This document shows positions 25,658-33,776 of a DNA stretch of 42,269 nucleotides, one piece after another. The position numbers and the translations under genes are program-made. A model generated the notes under the pieces. The model saw nothing but the letters and a program-made list of their open reading frames with translations. It did no database searches and was not told the DNA's origin. The DNA lies in NCBI GenBank assembly GCA_013388905.1, contig JACAEI010000043.1:1-42269 (forward strand), given 5' to 3'. Source of the DNA: Candidatus Bathyarchaeota archaeon (GTDB lineage Archaea > Thermoproteota > Bathyarchaeia > Bathyarchaeales > Bathycorpusculaceae). Each line of letters opens with the position of its first letter. The stretch's first letter is position 1.

Positions 25658-26641
25658 TTATACGCTGCCAAATCTTATGGGGTTCTTAAGTCTGCTTAAC
25701 AACACAACGCGACTTTCCTGCGACTCATCAATTATATTGTAACCTATCTCAATCGCTATTTGCTCTGCAAATTCACGAATTTCTTGATGGCTCGGCATGG
25801 ATTTAAAGCCTAGGCGAAGTCTAGAAAATCCTACATGCATGTAGGATTTTGTTTCAACATATGCTGGATTAGCTTTTCTAATAAGCTTAGCATATTCATC
25901 CACATCTTTCATGTTTAAATTGCGTACAGATGTTATGCGAATCACACAGGGGCATTTGAAACTGGGCAGGAACTCTAAGGTTTCTCTTAGTCTTTCCCAA
26001 GCATTCGGAATTTGAGGACGGCATAAATCTTTAAACGTTTTTTTGTTTGGGGCACAGACAGAAATGTATAACTGTGTTGGTTCTTCACTCAACCTAGCCA
26101 GCGCTGAGGGTATAGTTCCGTTGGATACAAGGAAAGTCGTAAATCCTTTCTTGTGGAAAGTCTGAATTAACTCTCCTATTTGACTGTAAAGCGTTGGCTC
26201 TCCAGTCAAGCTTATCGCTGCATGCTTAGGAGTCAAGGCTTCTTTGAATTTCTGCCGGTTTGCTTTTGGATTGCCTTTATATCCGCTTAAAATTTTTAGC
26301 TGTGCCTTAATGCTTCCTTCAACGATTTCTTCTGGAGAATCCCACCTAGGCAGTTTTAGCTCATCCCATGCAATTTGGAGGTCGCCGCTTTGGGCTTTCC
26401 AACAGAAGAGGCATTGCTGCGTGCAATAGAAAAGTGTAGGTGTCATTTGTAGGCACTGATGCGTTTTAATGCCATAAAATTTCTGTTTATAACATGGTCT
26501 ACCATGAATTAAAGTTTCATACAGCCATCTACATCTTTTAACTGCTGAATGGCGCCCAACAAAATGGTATTTTTGCTTGTCAAGAGCTTGTATAAGCGAT
26601 GAAGGAACAATCTCTTGCAAATATTCACTTTCCTCCCACAT
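25658..26641 (-). CDS. taw1: tRNA 4-demethylwyosine synthase (TYW1/Taw1)
   Basis: 327-aa radical SAM enzyme that condenses pyruvate with N1-methylguanosine-37 of tRNA-Phe to form the tricyclic wyosine base. The radical SAM cluster is CTQQCLFC (C73, C77, C80). The second [4Fe-4S] cluster ligands C37, C50 and C63 are present with the exact 13/13 spacing known for archaeal TYW1. SLTGEPTLYSQI is the SAM-binding motif, and SKSYMHVGFSRLRL-type text lies near the C-terminus. It lacks the flavodoxin domain of eukaryotic TYW1, as expected. A Trm5-like gene for the preceding m1G step is 5 kb away. Confidence 0.94.
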   Translation of the reverse strand: MWEESEYLQEIVPSSLIQALDKQKYHFVGRHSAVKRCRWLYETLIHGRPCYKQKFYGIKTHQCLQMTPTLFYCTQQCLFCWKAQSGDLQIAWDELKLPRWDSPEEIVEGSIKAQLKILSGYKGNPKANRQKFKEALTPKHAAISLTGEPTLYSQIGELIQTFHKKGFTTFLVSNGTIPSALARLSEEPTQLYISVCAPNKKTFKDLCRPQIPNAWERLRETLEFLPSFKCPCVIRITSVRNLNMKDVDEYAKLIRKANPAYVETKSYMHVGFSRLRLGFKSMPSHQEIREFAEQIAIEIGYNIIDESQESRVVLLSRLKNPIRFGSV

Positions 26642-26687
26642 GCAATCTTCACAAAAATAAAAACAAGATAGTTAATAAACTCAATCA

Positions 26688-27866
26688 TTAGGCGAAACAA
26701 TATTCCACTTCTTGAAACGTAGAGCAGAGTTTGGCGATGTCTCTTCGAATTTCTTCTGGTTCTTCCTCGTCAATAATTGCTCTCTTAATTAACTCTGCAA
26801 TTTTCAACATTTCCCCTTCTTTCATTCCATGCCTAGTTACCTCACATGTTCCAATCCTAACAGCGCAATCAACAATAATATTGGAATTCTGAAGTTTTTC
26901 GGCAAATGCTCTGCCTTTCTTGTAATTTCCATAATCTAATATTATCTGATGCGACTGTGTGAATCCTAAGTGTTGGCAAACGACTGGAAAACCATAGTCA
27001 CATAAAGCCTTAGCTAAAGTTTTCGAGTTGCGAACAACTTGCCCAGCGTATGCCTTGCCAAATTTCCTCATTTCTGCTAAAGCCAAAGTCAGCGCCGCTA
27101 TTCGATTCCAGTGGGCGTTATCTACAAAAGTTGGATAGATCTTCTCTTTTATGATTTCTCCATGTTCCCTATCAGCCAGAACCATGCCACCTTGCGGACC
27201 AAAGAAACTTTTGTGGGTTGAGCCAAACAGGGCACATACTCCTTCTCTTAAAGGATCTTGAAACTGTTTTCCGCCAATAAGTCCAAGAACATGTGAACCA
27301 TCATACCCTACGATTGCGCCATTTTCCTTAGCAATTTTTGATAATTCTTTAACTGGATATGGAAAGGTGATGAAGCTTGCACCAAAAATCATAATCTTGG
27401 GCTTAAGTTGTTTTATGACCTTTTTGGATTCTTCCACCTTTATGTTCATGTTATGCTTCGAAAAGGGAAATGGTACTGTTTTAAGCTGCAAAAGTTTTGC
27501 TAATCCCTCGTTCCACATTCCGGGGTATCCGCCAACATTTGGAGATATACACATGAGTATATCTTTTGGTTTTGTAAAAGTGGCTAAGATAATCATGTCG
27601 GCGATATGTCCCGAAAGAGGCCGCAAATCGGCGGTGTCAGCCCCGAAAACTTCTTTTGCCAATTTTTCGCCGCACTGTTCAATCTCGTCTGTGAATTGCG
27701 CACCCATGTAGAAACGGTCTCTTGCAGTGTAACGTTGCCCGAAATCTGAGGAAAGAAGTTTTCTAACAGCTAAACTCATAACGTTTTCAGAGGGAATAAG
27801 ATTCAAGCATTGTTTACCACGCCACTCTTCCTGCTTTTCAACAATACTAAGAATTTCGTCAATCAT
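26688..27866 (-). CDS. glyA: Serine hydroxymethyltransferase (divergent)
   Basis: 392-aa PLP enzyme of the SHMT family, interconverting serine and glycine with a folate or pterin C1 carrier. Seen: CLNLIPSENVMSLAVRKLLSSDFGQRYT (substrate-binding Ser/Glu), LRPLSGHIADMI, YDGSHVLGLIGG, and the PLP-lysine motif GSTHKSFFGPQGG with K219. Bacterial enzymes read TTTTHKTLRGPRGG, so the active-site loop is clearly variant (FFGPQ). Also short (392 versus about 415-430). Broad family is certain; the carrier is unknown. No operon partner is clear; 47 bases separate it from taw1. Confidence 0.85.
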   Translation of the reverse strand: MIDEILSIVEKQEEWRGKQCLNLIPSENVMSLAVRKLLSSDFGQRYTARDRFYMGAQFTDEIEQCGEKLAKEVFGADTADLRPLSGHIADMIILATFTKPKDILMCISPNVGGYPGMWNEGLAKLLQLKTVPFPFSKHNMNIKVEESKKVIKQLKPKIMIFGASFITFPYPVKELSKIAKENGAIVGYDGSHVLGLIGGKQFQDPLREGVCALFGSTHKSFFGPQGGMVLADREHGEIIKEKIYPTFVDNAHWNRIAALTLALAEMRKFGKAYAGQVVRNSKTLAKALCDYGFPVVCQHLGFTQSHQIILDYGNYKKGRAFAEKLQNSNIIVDCAVRIGTCEVTRHGMKEGEMLKIAELIKRAIIDEEEPEEIRRDIAKLCSTFQEVEYCFA

Positions 27867-28028
27867 GCGTATCCCTTAAGCGAGAGCAATATTTGACCCC
27901 TCTTACATTTAAACTATTCATGCTGCAAAGTGTACAACATTCAAAATGGAGACTTCTCTCACGCAATCATCTTTTCATCTTTCAGCCACTAACGAGCCGT
28001 ATTAGCGTTCTACACTTCGCTGGCAATG

Positions 28029-28037
28029 TTTATTAAG
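28029..28037 (+). promoter_or_regulatory. TATA box for the DUF5752 gene
   Basis: TTTATTAAG, about 45 bases before the start and about 35 before GAGGTGA (28067-28073). Spacing suits a short-leader transcript. The rest of the 214-bp gap back to glyA shows nothing else I can support. Confidence 0.45.
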
Positions 28038-28080
28038 TCTCGAGATGCAAGTTACAGCTTACTTTTGAGGTGAACTCAAA

Positions 28081-28512
28081 ATGAAAAAAGCAGTTCCTCC
28101 AAAAAATGAAAAACGAACAAAAAAGAAAAAGACGCAGATTTCAAAGGTTGAAATAGAAGCTAAGAACATCCTAAGAACGGTAAAAGACCATGAGGCCTTC
28201 TACTTCTACGAAACTGTTGGAAAACCAACCGGCGAAATTGCTAGAAACCTCTACGACTTTCTTGATAAAGTAAAGACCGTCAAACCAGAAAGCCTAACTT
28301 TTCATTTTCAGAGAAAAGACTTCCAAAACTGGATTGAGAAAACTCTTGGCGATTCCAAACTTGCTGCAAAACTGGAGAGAATTTCTCCTTCTAACGGTGA
28401 CGATGTTAGAATAAGTATTTACAAGACTGTCGAGAATCGCATCAAGCAACTAAAAGAATCATTAGTACAAATTCATGTTGAAGACTCGGCAGTCCTTGTA
28501 CCTGCTTGTTAA
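28081..28512 (+). CDS. DUF5752 family protein
   Basis: 143-aa soluble protein with a lysine-rich basic N-terminus (first 20 residues) followed by a domain that matches DUF5752 as I recall it: AFYFYETVGKPTGEIARNLYDFLDKVKTVKPESLTFHFQRKDFQNWIEKTLGDSKLAAKLERI. Then a C-terminal helix VENRIKQLKESL. Function unknown; the family occurs widely in archaea, often in small free-standing genes. An almost perfect GAGGTGA Shine-Dalgarno lies 7 bases before the ATG, suggesting high translation. Confidence 0.75.
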   Translation: MKKAVPPKNEKRTKKKKTQISKVEIEAKNILRTVKDHEAFYFYETVGKPTGEIARNLYDFLDKVKTVKPESLTFHFQRKDFQNWIEKTLGDSKLAAKLERISPSNGDDVRISIYKTVENRIKQLKESLVQIHVEDSAVLVPAC

Positions 28513-28840
28513 AGCCACACGTTCTCTGTGTTGAACCTACACAGCGTATTGTAACTGCTGGAATCATAGACAATATGGGAAACAGCCCTATTCCTCCCCA
28601 TAGGTTCACGGCTTTTGTTTGGTATAATACTCTTGTATGTGCAAATCTGTCAAGCCAACAAAAGCGATTATGCCACCAAATTCTGCGTCTCCTTATTGTC
28701 ACCTAGACATCAACAGCAACACCAAAAATCCCTAAAGTCTTTAGAAAGTGAAAATAAAAGGTAAAGTTTAAAATGCTCCATTAATAGTAAATGTGTTCAA
28801 TCTATTGAAACCACATGATGTGCATGGAGAGTAAAATAAT
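28513..28840. other. 328-bp spacer with no supportable gene
   Basis: Contains two overlapping opposite frames (28506-28706 plus; 28442-28702 minus) with unusual Trp/Cys/His-rich composition and no family resemblance. I see neither a tRNA fold nor a repeat. The last about 90 bases hold the A/T-rich promoter region of the surface-protein gene and GGAGAG upstream of its TTG. Confidence 0.5.
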
Positions 28841-30934
28841 TTGAAAAGATCTATAGCAACTATTCTTGCGGTCATGTTGTTTATCGCTTCTGTTGTATTA
28901 ATATTTCTACCAAATGTAGAGGCTGTAGGCGTAGAAATTATCTCTATTACACCATCAAGTCGACGTGGAAAAGTTGGAGAGCCCGTTCATATTAGTGGAA
29001 CCATAAACATAACTAACGGTTTATATCAAATCTGGTTTAACCAAACCAAGGTCATAGAGGCAAATGCCACTGGAAACATTGTGAATGCCACGTTTCCAGT
29101 TCCAACGCTTCCACATGGGAATTATACTGTAACATTGCTTGATTATAGCCTAAACGCTAATGCTACAGACTGGTTTTACATAGACACAGCTTACTATGTT
29201 GAGGCTAAGACGCCTCCACCCCCAGAACAACTGCAAGAGGGGAGCATGATTGAAATTTGGGTAAATGTGACTGGCGGAAAGCCAAACACTATCTACCATG
29301 CCAACATTACAGTCAAATTTCCTGCACCCCGAAACGAAACCTATTGGACTCTTGTTACGCTGACAAATACTACAGATACAGGCAAAGGGTATAACATAAC
29401 AATCGTTTATCCGACCAGTTTTAGCGGAGCAATAAACGCAAATTACGTAGGCATATATAGTGTTACTTTTAACAAAACACTAGCTACAGACACTTTTTTT
29501 ATCGGACTGACAACGCACACAGAATATCATCGATATCAGCTTGTAGATATTAAAGCGACCGGGTACAAGCCAAGTGAAAACGTTACAACAAGAATAATCT
29601 TTGGAGGAAAAACAATCAATTCGACAAACATAACAGCTACACCAGGGGGCATAGTTGCAATGAACTGGAAGATCCCTCCGAATGCTTCTAGGGGTATATA
29701 CATTGTTAACATTACTTCTATATCGCCTGAACCTACGCTGAAGAACCCGCCGGATATCCAAACTTTCAACATTCCAGGCTTTGATGTTAGCATAACTACG
29801 AGGAATCTTGCAGGGGAAATTGTTGCTAATGTAGTTGTCCGAGTTTTCGAGAATGAAAAGTCAATTATTAATCTAACAAGCACTACAAATGGTTTAGCAC
29901 AGACAACGCTTGAAGTTGGAAACTACACTGGTAAAGCATTTTACAAGGGAGAAAATGTTGGCAATTTTCCGATAAATGTTACCAATGGGCCGGTATCTTT
30001 AGGTTTTAACTGTACTCTTACCAATCTCAAAATCTCTGTTTTCGCAAAGGTAGACAGCGCCGAGATTTCTATTCCTGAGGTTAAAATATTCTTAACTTCG
30101 GCGCCTGAAAACAGGACTTTGTTTACCAACATGACAGGAACGACTATTGCGACTTCTTTGCTGCCTAACCATACATACGTTTTAAATGTTTCGAGATACG
30201 GAGTATCATTCCCCAATGTAACAAGCATCCCAACATTGCTTGATAATGGAACTGCAGTTGCATGGTATAATGTAACGTTAATCAGCCCTACATTGACTTT
30301 GCGAGTCAATACAACTAAACCAAATAATGAGCCTATAGGTAATGTTAAAGTGAAAGTGCAAGAATTAATGGGCGGCTTACACTATGAAGATAACACCAAC
30401 GCGGAAGGAATAATTGTTTTTAACTGTGCCTTCGGCAAATACACTGTAGAAGTTTATGATGCAGATGGAATAAAACTAAATGAAACAACTGTGAATCTGT
30501 TCCAGAATCAAAATGTGTCTATAGTCTGCAAACTCTATGGTTTAACCGTTTCATTTAGAATTGTTGATTATCTTGGACAGCCAATTTCAAATGCAAATGT
30601 AACACTTTTACGCGGAAATGTTGTCTTGCGCTCAAACCACACACAAACTAACGGTATAGCTACATTTAACAACATTACTGGAGGTCTTCTTCAAGTAAGC
30701 ACCTATGTATTTAATCAAATACCAAATGTGGTCAAGGTTTTTTATGTTGATACTTCCTCGACAATTGAAATTAGATTGGAAGAATATGTTATATTAGCAG
30801 GTTTTCTTGTGAACACAGCCGTTTTCGCAATAACGTCAATAATTTTGATAGCTGTTCTCCTCGTTCTCTTAATAGAAGTTTATAGACGAAAGCGTTTCAA
30901 GCCACAAAAAATTTCCAAACAAGAGCCGGAATAA
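28841..30934 (+). CDS. Large secreted, membrane-anchored surface protein, heavily sequon-rich
   Basis: 697-aa exported protein. N-terminal signal peptide: positive MKRS then a hydrophobic stretch ending near LPNVEAVG (about residue 30). The body is beta-rich with repeated Ig-like or carboxypeptidase-regulatory-like units, e.g. DVSITTRNLAGEIVANVVVRVFENEK, LTLRVNTTKPNNEPIGNVKVKVQE and VSFRIVDYLGQPISNANVTLLRGN. About 30 N-x-S/T sequons are present. A single C-terminal helix (about residues 655-680) is followed by a basic RRKRFK and an 18-residue tail. TTG start with GGAGAG about 9 bases upstream. Probably an S-layer-associated or adhesive protein; the tail is longer than usual for archaeosortase substrates and lacks a clear PGF-like motif. 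Confidence 0.75.
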   Translation: MKRSIATILAVMLFIASVVLIFLPNVEAVGVEIISITPSSRRGKVGEPVHISGTINITNGLYQIWFNQTKVIEANATGNIVNATFPVPTLPHGNYTVTLLDYSLNANATDWFYIDTAYYVEAKTPPPPEQLQEGSMIEIWVNVTGGKPNTIYHANITVKFPAPRNETYWTLVTLTNTTDTGKGYNITIVYPTSFSGAINANYVGIYSVTFNKTLATDTFFIGLTTHTEYHRYQLVDIKATGYKPSENVTTRIIFGGKTINSTNITATPGGIVAMNWKIPPNASRGIYIVNITSISPEPTLKNPPDIQTFNIPGFDVSITTRNLAGEIVANVVVRVFENEKSIINLTSTTNGLAQTTLEVGNYTGKAFYKGENVGNFPINVTNGPVSLGFNCTLTNLKISVFAKVDSAEISIPEVKIFLTSAPENRTLFTNMTGTTIATSLLPNHTYVLNVSRYGVSFPNVTSIPTLLDNGTAVAWYNVTLISPTLTLRVNTTKPNNEPIGNVKVKVQELMGGLHYEDNTNAEGIIVFNCAFGKYTVEVYDADGIKLNETTVNLFQNQNVSIVCKLYGLTVSFRIVDYLGQPISNANVTLLRGNVVLRSNHTQTNGIATFNNITGGLLQVSTYVFNQIPNVVKVFYVDTSSTIEIRLEEYVILAGFLVNTAVFAITSIILIAVLLVLLIEVYRRKRFKPQKISKQEPE

Positions 30935-30952
30935 GGAGTTTGAAAGAAAAAA

Positions 30953-30961
30953 CTTTATATC
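30953..30961 (+). promoter_or_regulatory. TATA box for the 8-Cys small protein
   Basis: CTTTATATC with A-rich sequence just upstream (GAAAGAAAAAA, BRE-like), about 85 bases before the preferred start. It marks a new transcript after the surface-protein stop. Confidence 0.45.
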
Positions 30962-31042
30962 AAATTTCGTGGAAACATATGTATTAGAGAAGAAGCGTTG
31001 TAATCTAAAATTTTGTTAATAAAGCCAAAGGTTGTGCATGCA

Positions 31043-31330
31043 TTGGCGCAAGTAAAAATTTGTTCTCCTACATGTCAATCCTTCAAATGTGCTAAGAACG
31101 CCGCCCTATACCGTCGAGATAGTGTCTGGTGTAGATGGACCGAAGAAATGTGCAATGTGTCTAACTGCACATATGCCATTTGTGTAAAAAGGCGGCTGCT
31201 TCCGAGAGGAGTCTGCGGAGAAACTGTAAAGAGAAAAACTGTTGAAAGACAGCCAGATGAAGTTGTAGGTCTTACAATCAAACTTCGCGGAAGGGCTATT
31301 CGCAAAATAAAGGACAGAGAAATCTTCTAG
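31043..31330 (+). CDS. Cysteine-rich small protein, unknown function
   Basis: 95-aa protein with eight cysteines (7, 11, 16, 30, 37, 42, 47, 58): KICSPTCQSFKCAKNA, VWCRW, EEMCNVSNCTYAICVKRRLLP, GVCGET, then a basic C-terminal part KLRGRAIRKIKDREIF. The spacing suggests two metal sites (zinc or FeS). The open frame extends to 31013, but TTG 31043 puts the start right before the cysteine domain, with AAGGTTGTG upstream. I recall similar uncharacterised proteins in related archaea but know no function. Beside rpoP and the Trm5-like gene, which hints at a nucleic-acid role; that is inference. Confidence 0.68.
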   Translation: MAQVKICSPTCQSFKCAKNAALYRRDSVWCRWTEEMCNVSNCTYAICVKRRLLPRGVCGETVKRKTVERQPDEVVGLTIKLRGRAIRKIKDREIF

Positions 31331-31395
31331 CGAGATATACGCTCAAACAAATCAAATATACCTTTTTGCTGATTTTGTAGCACGGCATTTATTGA

Positions 31396-31563
31396 TTATT
31401 TTGCTGGGACACGCTTCACAACAGGTGGCTTAACCTTCTTTAGTATTCTATAGCCACAAACTATGCATTTTGTTTCTCCGCCACGAAGTTCTAACTCCTC
31501 TGATGGGACTCTGGCTCCGCATCGCACGCATTCATAAACAATTCCAGTTTGCGTCTTTGCCAT
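31396..31563 (-). CDS. rpoP: DNA-directed RNA polymerase subunit P (Rpo12/Rpb12-like)
   Basis: 55-aa zinc-ribbon subunit of archaeal RNA polymerase. Reads MAKTQTGIVYECVRCGARVP, then SEELELRGGETKCIVCGYRI and LKKVKPPVVKRVPAK. Zinc ligands are C12, C15, C33 and C36; the GYRIL-KKV-PPVVKRV ending is diagnostic of RpoP. ATG with AGAGGA 8 bases upstream on the minus strand. It is a lone minus-strand gene between two plus-strand genes. L37Ae, often its neighbour, is not here. Confidence 0.92.
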   Translation of the reverse strand: MAKTQTGIVYECVRCGARVPSEELELRGGETKCIVCGYRILKKVKPPVVKRVPAK

Positions 31564-31631
31564 GCTAATTTCCTCTCTTAAAAAGAAATTCCATTCTGCT
31601 TTTAAATGTTTCCAGACGTTTATACTTCATA

Positions 31632-32495
31632 GTGTGGCGGAAATTGCGAAAACGCCTAAAGAACATCCTTGCAGGAATTCTTCCCCAAAATGAATTAGTC
31701 TACATTTACAACTCCTATGATATTGTTGGGGACATAGCAATTCTCCGTTTAACTGTCACATCAAAAAAACATGCTCCAACTATTGCAGAAGCTATTATGA
31801 ACGTTCATAAAAATGTTAAAACTGTGCTGGCTCAGACAAGTCCGATTTACGGTGATTTCAAGCTCAGAAAATTGGAATATGTTACTGGCGAAAACAAAAC
31901 TGCCACTGTTCACAGGGAATTTGGCTGTCTCTTCTCTGTTGATGTTGCAAAATGTTATTTTTCGCCTAGACTTTTCCATGAACGAATGCGCATTGCAAAG
32001 CAAGCTAGAAATGGAGAGGTTATTGTGAACATGTTCGCTGGCGTTGGCTGCTTTTCCATAGTTATCGCTAAGCATTCGAGTGTTAAAAAAGTGTATTCAA
32101 TTGATATTAATCCAGAAGCCGTTCAAAACATACGAAAAAGCATCAGTATGAATAGAGTGTATGGAAAAGTTGTGCCGTTGCTTGGAGATGCTAAAGAAGT
32201 TATTGAAAAAAGCCTTCGTCGTATGGCAGACAGGGTTCTGATGCCTCTTCCAGAAAAAGCCTATGAATACTTGCCCTATGCTCTATTAGCTCTTAAAGAG
32301 ACTGGAGGATGGGTTCATTATTATGATTTTGAGCATGCTAGAAAAGGTGAGGATCCAATAGAAAAAGTCAATTCCAAAGTGGCTGAAAGGCTCAAATATT
32401 TGAATGTAAAGTTTGAAATTCCCTTCTGTCGAGTTATTCGAACAACAGGTCCGAATTGGTATCAAATTGTTTTAGACATTAGAATTTTTTCCTAA
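31632..32495 (+). CDS. Trm5-family tRNA (guanine37-N1)-methyltransferase-like
   Basis: 287-aa class I SAM-dependent methyltransferase of the Trm5/Taw22 family, which makes m1G37 in tRNA or modifies wyosine precursors. Seen: SYDIVGDIAILRL (domain 2 start), TVHREFGCLFSVDVAKCYFSPRLFHERMRIA, SAM-binding NMFAGVGCFSIVIA, IDINPEAVQNI, LLGDAKEV and DRVLMPLPEKAYEYL in place of the usual NLP motif, then the C-terminal strand RTTGPNWYQIVLD. The N-terminal D1 recognition domain of Trm5 is short or absent. GTG start. Product specificity (m1G37 versus imG2) cannot be fixed; taw1 in the same window fits wyosine synthesis. Confidence 0.87.
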   Translation: MWRKLRKRLKNILAGILPQNELVYIYNSYDIVGDIAILRLTVTSKKHAPTIAEAIMNVHKNVKTVLAQTSPIYGDFKLRKLEYVTGENKTATVHREFGCLFSVDVAKCYFSPRLFHERMRIAKQARNGEVIVNMFAGVGCFSIVIAKHSSVKKVYSIDINPEAVQNIRKSISMNRVYGKVVPLLGDAKEVIEKSLRRMADRVLMPLPEKAYEYLPYALLALKETGGWVHYYDFEHARKGEDPIEKVNSKVAERLKYLNVKFEIPFCRVIRTTGPNWYQIVLDIRIFS

Positions 32496-32541
32496 AAACG
32501 TTTTATAGTTTAAATGCAAAGATGAATTTGAGGGATGAAAC

Positions 32542-32811
32542 ATTAAAAAGAAGCTGATGGACATACTTGCATGCCCAATTGACAAATACCACCCTCTCGA
32601 ATTACATATTTTCGAAGAAAGAGAAGAGATTGTTGAAGGCTTAATCGTCTGCCCAAAATGTTCAAGATGGTATCCAATACGCGATGAAATCCCAGAAATG
32701 TTGCCAGATGAACTGCGAAAAGAAAATGAGGATCTGCCTTTTCTCAAAAAATGGGAAGAGAAAATTCCTGAAAAGATTCTGAAAGAAGGGAAACCGTTTA
32801 ATCTTAAATAA
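32542..32811 (+). CDS. Trm112-like zinc-binding protein, apparent ATT start
   Basis: About 89-aa Trm112 family protein, the small activator of several RNA and protein methyltransferases: KKLMDILACPIDKYHPLEL, then VEGLIVCPKCSRWYPIRDEIPEMLP. The first in-frame ATG is 32557, but it lies 23 bases after the only good ribosome-binding site (GAGG, 32530-32533). An in-frame ATT at 32542 sits 8 bases after GAGG and restores the family N-terminus (x-KKKLMDILACP), so AUU initiation is likely. 46 bases downstream of the Trm5-like gene, same strand, probable operon; they may form a methyltransferase/activator pair (inference). Confidence 0.82.
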   Translation: MKKKLMDILACPIDKYHPLELHIFEEREEIVEGLIVCPKCSRWYPIRDEIPEMLPDELRKENEDLPFLKKWEEKIPEKILKEGKPFNLK

Positions 32812-32828
32812 TGCTGGTTATACTTATC

Positions 32829-33776
32829 CTACGTGATTCTTATTACCTTTCCTGTTTCTGAAGATTTCAGAGCTGCTTCTGCTATCTGAAGCGTCTTCAA
32901 ACCGTCTATTCCGTTTATCAAGGGTTTTTCCTTTCTCAAAATGCAATTAGCAAAGTGTTGTAGCTCAAGTTTTAAGGGTTCCTGCCATGGATACCTCGGC
33001 TGCATAGTTTCTTTTGCGTCTTCGATTGTTAATTCCTGACTGATATAATCCAATTTCATTATCGCTTTGCTTCCTGTGATTATCAAAGTTCTCGTCTTAT
33101 AAGGTGTTAACCAATTAGATTCAATAAAGGCGCTTCTTCCACCATTAAAGGTTAACATTATTTGAGCGTAATCTTCAAATTTTTTGTATTTCATACTTCC
33201 AGTCTTCGCGTAAACCGCAATTGGTTCTTCATCAAAAAGATATCTAACGACATCTATGTCGTGGATTGCTGTATCCTTGACTACTCCGATATCCCCTATT
33301 CTTTCCGGCCATTCAGAAACTCGCTTTGCAGTTGCACACACAAGGTTGCCTATTATTCTGTTCTCAATAGCTTTTTTCATGTGCTGAATGCCAGGAATAA
33401 ATCGCATCAAAAAGCCCACTGTAAGATGCAATTTTTTTTGTTGGGCTGTTTCTACTAGTTTCCCTGCTTGTTTTACACTTACTGCCATAGGTTTTTCAAC
33501 GAGAACGTGTTTTCCAGTTTTCAAAGCTTTTAATGCTTCGTCAGCAAGTTTTAGAGACCATGTGCAAATGCTCACTGCATCAATATCTTTCCTCCTTAGC
33601 ATTTTTCCCGAGTTTGTATACGCCTTTACACCGAATTGTTTGGCAACATTTTGGGCTCTTTCAGCATTTATGTCACATACAGCCAAAAGCTCCGTTTCTT
33701 CCAATTCTTTAAAGACTCTCGCGTGGTTTCTTCCCCAAAAACCGATACCAATAACTGCTACGCGCAGTTTTTTCAT
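32829..33776 (-). CDS. Gfo/Idh/MocA family sugar oxidoreductase
   Basis: 315-aa NAD(P)-dependent oxidoreductase. The Rossmann motif GIGFWG (10-15), CDIN, then the family signature HVLVEKPMAVS (EKP 94-96), and a C-terminal beta-sheet domain with DTAIHDIDVVRYLF carrying the catalytic His/Asp. Close to UDP-N-acetyl-sugar 3-dehydrogenases in pattern (WlbA-like), but substrate is not fixed. Its ATG overlaps the stop of the upstream dehydrogenase-like gene by 4 bp, so it is the last gene of the nucleotide-sugar operon. Confidence 0.88.
   Translation of the reverse strand: MKKLRVAVIGIGFWGRNHARVFKELEETELLAVCDINAERAQNVAKQFGVKAYTNSGKMLRRKDIDAVSICTWSLKLADEALKALKTGKHVLVEKPMAVSVKQAGKLVETAQQKKLHLTVGFLMRFIPGIQHMKKAIENRIIGNLVCATAKRVSEWPERIGDIGVVKDTAIHDIDVVRYLFDEEPIAVYAKTGSMKYKKFEDYAQIMLTFNGGRSAFIESNWLTPYKTRTLIITGSKAIMKLDYISQELTIEDAKETMQPRYPWQEPLKLELQHFANCILRKEKPLINGIDGLKTLQIAEAALKSSETGKVIRIT

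Noticed and set aside
27367-27711. 114-aa plus-strand frame
   Set aside because: Antisense to the substrate-binding part of SHMT; no signal for expression.
28442-28706. Overlapping opposite frames after the DUF5752 gene
   Set aside because: No Shine-Dalgarno site and Trp/Cys/His-rich odd composition in both. Translating other frames also gave no family text.
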